Positions 57,964 through 64,000 of a stretch of 64,000 nt of DNA are shown one piece after another. The DNA is taken from positions 21,624,509 through 21,688,508 of the forward strand of contig NC_087064.1 of assembly GCF_963678635.1 (NCBI RefSeq). The letters are read 5' to 3'. The DNA comes from Symsagittifera roscoffensis (lineage: Eukaryota > Xenacoelomorpha > Acoela > Convolutidae). The translations under genes were made by a program, and so were the position numbers. Position 1 is the first letter of the stretch. Every line of letters begins with the position of its first letter. Below the pieces are notes generated by a model. The model saw only the letters and a program-made list of their open reading frames with translations, was not told the DNA's origin and did no database searches.

Positions 57964-57987
57964 AATTTGGTTTCAGACTTTGAAAGT
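57964..57987 (+). other. 3' splice acceptor just upstream of the B-box gene ATG
   Basis: TTTGGTTTCAG (AG at 57975-57976) leaves 11 nt before the ATG at 57988. The frame is open across the acceptor, so an upstream coding exon cannot be excluded. Confidence 0.55.
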
Positions 57988-59769
57988 ATGAACAGTTCTG
58001 AAGTTGTCGAAACTGAATGTGGGAATTCAGCGTCAGAAGACCATCAAACGCCTCATCTTTTAAGCACAACAAGTAAATGCAATTCATGCTGTGAGAGTTT
58101 TGAAAACGAAGACATGTTTAAATGCTTAACGTGCATGGATTGTGTGGATGATACACAGGGTGTATCATTTCATTGTGAGGTATGTATTGCACCACATGTA
58201 AGAAAAGGTCATGAAGTTCTGGATCACAAGTCTCTTAAACCAGCCATTTGTGCAGACCACAAAAATCTGTGTTCCATGTTCTGCACAAATTGCGAGGATA
58301 TTTTGTGCACGAATTGTCTTTCCAAGCATTTGGGTCATGGTATGGTACCATTGAAAGAAAAAGCGGAGGAGGTGAGAAAGAAAGTGTTTGAACTCATTTC
58401 TGAATTAGACTCCAGTGAGAAAGTCATCAGTAAAACGAAGGACAGACTGACTAAAGACCAGGAAAAATACAAATCTGGGTATGAAGACTTGGTACAAAAA
58501 GTATCCGCTCAGTTTGATCGAATGAAACAAGATGTCTTGGATAAAATCAAAATGGAACATGACAAATTGATCAAAGCAGGCAAGGAATCCGAGGACAATT
58601 TAGACCTGCTTCTCAAATGTGAAAGCGATCTGCGTGAATTACTCTCAAAGTCGATTGGTTTTTTGATTACCGAGTATCTAGGGATGGAAAAGACAACTAA
58701 TGCTATAAAAGAAACTGAAGTGAAATTAAACAAGTTGCATGTGGAAGAAAAACTGCATGATGTTGCGTCTAACACATTAGAACCGTTGGCTGGAGAGTTT
58801 ACTTTGAAATGCTGGGAGAATATTCAAATGCCTATGCTGAAAAGTTCTGCCGACTGCAAAGCTGTCGCAGTCAAACCAAAAATGCCAGTAATCGTAAAAC
58901 GTGAGCCGGGATTGTTTGAAAGATTGGAAAGTCAGTTGGCATGGCTAAGAGTTTCGCACAATTATTTTTTGGTATATTGTGGTAAAAAAGAAATGTTTAG
59001 TGTTTACGCATGTGGCAGAGAAGTAACATTACATCAGATGGTTTTCCAGATACCTACAAATAAGTTGATAAAAAATGATAAATCACCCAGTAAATTTATT
59101 GCTGATGACAACATTCAAAAACTATTTGTTTTTCCTCAAACTTTGTATGAGAAACATATTATTTTAATTTTGGCCGACCACTATGTACTGAAGTTCGATA
59201 CATCGTCAATGTTATTCAGCTACTCGACGTTTAATCCTCCATTTAACCACATTCCATTAATGATTTGTTCGGTGAGACAGAAAGTTGACTATGTTTACTG
59301 GGATTCTGTCAACGAGCAGGTTCGTCAAACCAACAAAGAATCGGTGAAAATACATTGCTCTTCACAACCTGCCGTTAAAATGAATTACATGTCTGAATAT
59401 TATTTGTTTTTCATTGCAGATCAGAATTGTATTGTTCGTTTTGACACCAGCGGCAGCCTAACCGATGTCCGCTGTATTAAAGAAGATGAACATAGAGTTA
59501 GAAGCATCGACTGTGTATCTCACTGCCGATCTTATTTCGTAATTTGGTCTCTGGCAACGCAAAGTTTGACGATTATGAAAAACAAATTTGTCGAGTGCGT
59601 TGTGCCATTTGGATCCCTAATAAGTTTTTTCTCGGTTCGTTTCCTTGGAGACCAGACGCAAATCTTAGTTGAGGCAGATATTGAAAAAGCAACCATTTCA
59701 TGGGAAGACAGAAGGCAACAAAATCTATACATAAACAGAAATATCTTTATGATCATTTATGTAGAATGA
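57988..59769 (+). CDS. B-box zinc-finger / coiled-coil protein (TRIM-like, no RING)
   Basis: 593 aa in one coding exon. Residues 31-80 form a B-box1-like zinc region (C31-x2-C34, C46-x2-C49, C63-x2-C66, H70, H75). Residues 88-117 are a clear B-box2: C88-x2-H91, C99-x2-C102, C107-x2-C110, H114-x2-H117. A coiled coil follows (~122-235), as in the tripartite-motif family. The C-terminal ~300 residues look like repeated beta strands, plausibly a propeller, but I recognise no NHL, WD or SPRY signature. There is no RING before the B-boxes, so ubiquitin-ligase activity is not supported; a scaffold or partner-binding role is inferred. The ATG at 57988 follows a splice acceptor by 11 nt. The intronless frame and unclear ancestry fit the rapidly expanding B-box families of invertebrates. 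Confidence 0.85.
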   Translation: MNSSEVVETECGNSASEDHQTPHLLSTTSKCNSCCESFENEDMFKCLTCMDCVDDTQGVSFHCEVCIAPHVRKGHEVLDHKSLKPAICADHKNLCSMFCTNCEDILCTNCLSKHLGHGMVPLKEKAEEVRKKVFELISELDSSEKVISKTKDRLTKDQEKYKSGYEDLVQKVSAQFDRMKQDVLDKIKMEHDKLIKAGKESEDNLDLLLKCESDLRELLSKSIGFLITEYLGMEKTTNAIKETEVKLNKLHVEEKLHDVASNTLEPLAGEFTLKCWENIQMPMLKSSADCKAVAVKPKMPVIVKREPGLFERLESQLAWLRVSHNYFLVYCGKKEMFSVYACGREVTLHQMVFQIPTNKLIKNDKSPSKFIADDNIQKLFVFPQTLYEKHIILILADHYVLKFDTSSMLFSYSTFNPPFNHIPLMICSVRQKVDYVYWDSVNEQVRQTNKESVKIHCSSQPAVKMNYMSEYYLFFIADQNCIVRFDTSGSLTDVRCIKEDEHRVRSIDCVSHCRSYFVIWSLATQSLTIMKNKFVECVVPFGSLISFFSVRFLGDQTQILVEADIEKATISWEDRRQQNLYINRNIFMIIYVE

Positions 59770-61253
59770 AACTCAAGCGCTCATGAAGTTCTAATTTTAC
59801 TAGCAGCATTTGAGGTACAAAAGAGCAGTCTTATTCAAAACTTGTGACTCGACGTTCCGGCTTTCTTCAATTGGCGTACCAGTTTTTCAATCTCTTCACC
59901 CACATCTATTTCACTATTTTTTAAAGTCTAATTCATATATCGTACGTTATCATTCATGAAGCTGTTTTTTAATTTCTATCCTTTGGTGTCATTCCCGTGT
60001 ACAAATTAGGAATAATTGCTGTAACTATTTTTGTTTACCTTGTAATATAATTTTCGACTGGAGTTTTCCACTTGAAATGAGAATTTGAAGCATTATCTTT
60101 TTTGTGAAATTGTAGTTTTTGACGCGATTGAACGAAGTGATTTTGAAAGTAAAAATGGATTTTCCATTTTATGTAAAAATGGATTTTCCATTGTATGTTC
60201 AAAATCAAGCTATACTTAAAAGATTACGGATTATTGCCCTTGGATTGAAAAAAGTGAAGGAATGTTTAGAACTCGCAGTGAAAGGCAAAAATACCCATTG
60301 ATCAAGGTAACTCAGATGGGGCCAGTTCTATCAAATCATACTAGCTAACTGATTTTCAAAGAACTTCATATAACGTTTTTTTCTCAAAAGAGAGCCGCGC
60401 TCGATTAAAAGGCGCCCTGTATTATGAGACGTATTTTTACTTCAGTCAAAAATAAAAGATATCTTGGAAAAATGCCCAAATTTCAAAACGATAAATTCCA
60501 AATGAATTGAAGAAACAGGTCTCATTCAGGTTTCAGCAACACAAATATTATGTTCAAACTCTCAATTTTGTTTGTAAGTTCAACTGTTACAACTGTATCT
60601 AGTAGCGTAGGATTTTCAGATTCAAATAAGAAGTTGCACAAATTGAAGCATCGACAGGATCTATGCGTTGTACACACGAATTATGCAAAATGTGCTTAGG
60701 CCACAAGACAGAAACTACCTATGAATTATTTCTTGAGGAACTGCAGCCCATGCTTTGAGAACCCAATCAGTGTAAAGTGTTAATGATGGCGACTTGCGCT
60801 TGCCACCACGTGTTTAGTCAAACTTTCTCTATCGGAGCCACTAGCCTTAGTGTTGATTGTATGCATGTTTTAAGGGTTTATTGATGCTGACATCCATTGA
60901 TGCTGTGAACATTTGGTACAACCCCTACCAAAACTGCCATTATGATGTTTCTCTCATTTATTTTTTCTTTGATGCCACATGACAATTGAAACTGTCCCAT
61001 CGCAGCTTGCGCAACTTCTTGAACCCAATCTTATTTAATGTGATCGATCATCCAACCATTCAGTGAACTCGAAACAAGAGCTCTTTTTATCGCTTGGTTA
61101 GTGTGTTACGTTGGCTATAGTAATGACCTCTAGGCATACGGTCAATAAACTTGTTTCATGCCCATTGCTGCGAACATCATCCCTTGATAGGCCTTGCAAA
61201 TCCACAGTAGTTGATGAAGGCGTGCTGTAGATTTAGGGGATTGCTTCTCTAGG

Positions 61254-61258
<5 letters not shown>
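59770..61258. other. Intergenic, no supported gene
   Basis: AT-rich to mixed sequence. The only structure I see is a two-unit ~24-bp tandem repeat around 60150-60200 with ATGGATTTTCCAT hairpins. Confidence 0.5.

Positions 61259-61300
<42 letters not shown>
61259..61300. repeat. (TC)n microsatellite, about 21 units
   Basis: Uninterrupted TC dinucleotides. Confidence 0.98.
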
Positions 61301-61304
<4 letters not shown>

Positions 61305-63850
61305 CGACACCGCAAAGTGGTCCATTTGGTAGTGAATTTAGTGCGGCGACCGAGATTCAGTTTTACTATCTACAATCCCGAAAGGATTAAGTTGGTGGCA
61401 ACTGTTCTGTATTGTATTATGATGCTTGCCCAGTTCTTGTTAACTGCCCTTCAGGCTGTCTTTTTTACTCAATACAATCGCAAGAATTTCCAATTGTATT
61501 TTAATTTGGATGAATATACGTATAATTACAGAAGGCTCTGAGTGGACAGAATATAATCAAATCAAAAGGAAAGGTTCCGCGATTTATCAGCACAATTGTC
61601 TAATTATAAGTTGAATTCCAACTGACTCCACTAAACGCTTCTCATTGTAGAGAATCCTATCTAATCAACGCACAGTAATTTCACTCAAACACTCTGCTTC
61701 TTAAAGGCTCTCCGGTACTTTCCAATTCTTTATCTTTCTTTACACTTAGTTTTAATTCTAACAGTCCTGGCATTCGCTGAAATCTTCTGTCCGCACTTGT
61801 TTTATGACTACATTCCTCCTCTTTTCAACTCTGCCACGTGTCAAGTGCGGTTTCTTTTATCAATTTTTTCAAGCTTATTAAATACCCTGTATGCGGTAGG
61901 TGTCACAATTTGACCAAGGAAACAAATGACATATGATTCTAATCAACTAATGCTTGACCTCCGTGAAATTCAGCCCTCGCGTTCAACTAATCTACTAAAC
62001 CATGCTATCTTTACTCAGTGACACTTCCAAGGTCTTTATTTTAATTAACCGGTTAACGTTCAGACCTCCTAAGTGTAGGGGGAGATCCTTTTCATGGGTA
62101 GCTAATTCTTTTCAGGTTATGTAAAATTTCGATCTGTACTCTATTCCAATCCCGACCTTCTAGCTATCAGGGGAAAGCAGTTCGTCAATAAGGGGCCAAA
62201 TTAAACCAAAAAGTCACCTCCAGAGAGCCAAATAAATTTTCCGTCCGTTCGTACTTTTTAGGATACTTAATTCTCATGCCGCAGTCATATTACTATCAAT
62301 TTCCTCTAGGACTACTTTTCTTTAGTCTAGTTAAATTGCTATTAATATATCAGTCGCCAAGCTAAGCTGAACCCAATGTTTACCAAATCCAGTTTGAATT
62401 AACTGTACTACTCTAAGGTTGCAATGTAAAAACTAGATGGCTCTCAGCTTGTGCTTGATATCTCAATAGATAAGTTTCCCCCAATTATTAGTAAGGTGAC
62501 CGGTTCATAACTCCAGGGGCTGGGCTGAGGAACACGCGATTTTTCGATGTGAATCTGGGGGTTTTCTATGCAGTTTTGGGGTCAAAACGCCCAAAGGTCA
62601 GTTTAACGTCACCCGGGGGCCACCTTGGACAGGTTCAGAGTCTCAAGGAGGTCTTAACTACAAAGTTTTATACATATCCTAATAATACTTTCCAATTTAT
62701 CCGATTTCAAAGTTCCAGTATCACTTTTTCCGGAAAAAGGCTATTAACACCGGAAGGAGTCGCCGAATACGTTTTACTCACCAGAAGTCTTTTTTCGGGG
62801 TTCGTATGTTGTATCTATTGCCGCAATTAAATCATTATGCCACCGTTCATTATTTTGCGTAAATTGCCTGTTTCCGGTCCAAGGGGGTTTTTTCAAGTGC
62901 TAGTAGATTGCAATCTTGCCACTACCTATCATCCCTCCAAGTGTCAGCTCCCTGCGTTTTTTGGGGCCGAGAAACGACTTCCGGAAGTAAGGGATGGGTC
63001 TGTTTACTTGGGTCATAAAACCGGAAGTGGGGCCCTAGGGGTCTGGGGTTCCAAACTTGAGCTTCCCTCAACTGGGCCTACAATATACTTAAATTTGAGC
63101 CCAATACCGCCGCTAGTTTCCGAGTTCTGATAGGGCCATTTACACTTCGGGGACCGTTATCACTTTCCCTCAAGGGTCTGAGGGGTCCCGTTTTTCGATC
63201 TCTAGTACCGCTCCTCTGACTTTCATAACATTTCTTTTGAGCTCGACCATTTGTTTGCTGTACTTCTTAACTTAATGATGATTCGATCTGACGCTCAGGT
63301 TACTATTAGCTTTACCATACTGCATGCAAGTCCCAAAGTGAAACATTCTATTCTACTTTCAGCTCTTAGTTTGCCGAAAGTGTATTAGGAGCACCGATCC
63401 TACAGTCTTCCCTCCTAGTCTATTATTCTCCCGAATTATGCTAATGACAAAATTTAAGTTGCCGTCTTTTTACTAAGCTAAATTAGCCCTATCTTAACCC
63501 TTAACCTAACTTAAGCTCAATTTACTATAGCTAACCGCTCTATTAACTTTAGTACCTTTACTGCTTAGCTTGACAGCCCCTTTTGTCGGTTGTTCCCACT
63601 AACCAGTCCACATTTTAATCATCACGCTAATACCTTATCTTATAATTGTTTTATTAGTTTTTGTATTTTTTTTCCTAAAACAAAATTGCGGACCCATCAT
63701 TCAGTCCCATTTTGGTTCAACAGATTCGACTGGTAAGCACTTTATTACAGAAATGCTTACTAGGGGGCTTGCTAATAATTTAACTCCTCACATTTCGACT
63801 CAACCTCTTTTTTTCAAAAGCTGCTAACGTTCAACAGTAACGCAATACGC
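61301..63850. other. Intergenic; GC-richer patch at ~62480-63150, no recognisable gene
   Basis: The patch is rich in GGGG, CCGG and CCGGAAGT-type motifs and shows a frame open for ~190 codons apart from one TAA (62828). The translation is low in protein-like character and has no convincing ATG, so I treat it as an unclassified repeat rather than a gene. Confidence 0.4.
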
Positions 63851-63854
63851 TGAG

Positions 63855-64000
63855 ATGGGATCTCACTTACATATGAAACAAGCACCGATGAGCTGGGTGA
63901 CAAAATTTTCCGAACAAGTTTTCGCTCTTAAATTCATCGATCTCAAACCTAACTGGATGCCTTCTTACTCGAACTGGTCTACCCACATCTGTAGTCCCAC
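63855..64000 (+). CDS. Partial ORF running off the window end
   Basis: ATG at 63855 opens a frame that is still open at the last base (48 codons). The translation contains KQAPMSWVTKFSEQVFALKF and several Trp residues. A pyrimidine tract with a possible acceptor (CTCTTTTTTTCAAAAG, ending ~63820) lies ~34 nt upstream. Too short to identify; it may be chance. Confidence 0.2.
   Translation, partial: MGSHLHMKQAPMSWVTKFSEQVFALKFIDLKPNWMPSYSNWSTHICSP

Larger units (their letters stand above)
52643..57976. other. Repeat-filled intergenic DNA between the MIF4G and B-box genes
   Basis: No gene supported. It contains a foldback (52704-52860), a 33-bp two-unit repeat (~53178-53243), an R3 copy (53595-54090), R4 sequence (54600-54800), R5 tandem units (54955-55400), 3' hairpins (54056-54089, 55576-55611, 57011-57044, 57291-57322), a 5' hairpin copy (55995) and a MITE (57586-57820). 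Confidence 0.6.

Noticed and set aside
61317-61541. 74-aa ORF with a hydrophobic stretch (possible membrane protein)
   Set aside because: No ATG at the start of the frame, single short segment, no context.
62549-63130. Two same-frame ORFs in the GC-richer patch
   Set aside because: No good ATG, one TAA between them, and sequence that looks like repeat DNA rather than protein.
63480-63520. CTTAACCCTTAACCTAACTTAA as telomeric repeat
   Set aside because: Only a few irregular TTAACC-like units, not a tandem array.

Overview
The window is nuclear DNA of a metazoan. Genes are split by GT-AG introns (one GC-AG), the intergenic and intronic DNA is strongly AT-rich and full of short non-autonomous repeats, and the recognisable proteins are animal ones: an HD-PTP/PTPN23-type Bro1 protein, the box C/D snoRNP protein NOP56, an eIF4G-like MIF4G protein and a B-box protein. 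I cannot name the species. The proteins have diverged strongly from vertebrate relatives, and every recognisable gene has a 3' splice acceptor 5-11 nt before its ATG. That pattern fits a fast-evolving invertebrate, possibly one that uses spliced-leader trans-splicing. All four genes lie on the + strand.

Layout. 1-4210: a compact, intronless, more GC-balanced block of tightly packed + strand ORFs that I cannot assign to a family. Its last frame is broken by two TGA codons, and an inverted partial copy of itself closes the block. It looks like inserted foreign DNA, possibly an endogenous viral element. 4211-6950: AT-rich, no supported gene. 7117-27332: a 19-exon HD-PTP homologue (2,110 aa as I assemble it) with a Bro1 domain, a V domain, a very large Gln/Asn-rich exon with a PTAP motif and a long coiled coil, and a tyrosine-phosphatase-like domain that has lost its catalytic residues. 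20421-29257 is tandemly duplicated as 29258-34741; the second copy carries a 3,352-bp internal deletion and leaves a truncated pseudogene. 34742-38640: repeats. 38663-40084: NOP56 as a single exon. 40100-46170: repeats, including two foldback elements and an intact hAT-like MITE. 46181-52642: a four-exon, 297-aa stand-alone MIF4G protein. 52643-57976: repeats. 57988-59769: a B-box/coiled-coil protein in one coding exon. 59770-64000: no firm gene, a (CT)n microsatellite, and an ORF running off the end.

The four genes have unrelated housekeeping roles (endosomal sorting, snoRNP assembly, translation initiation, probable ubiquitin/RNA-linked scaffolding), so no operon-like logic is implied. The non-coding part is dominated by a few repeat families: four hAT-like MITEs with matching or near-matching 8-bp target duplications, large foldbacks, degenerate tRNA-derived SINE heads, and an abundant family marked by a 5' and a 3' hairpin whose copies nearly all point the same way.
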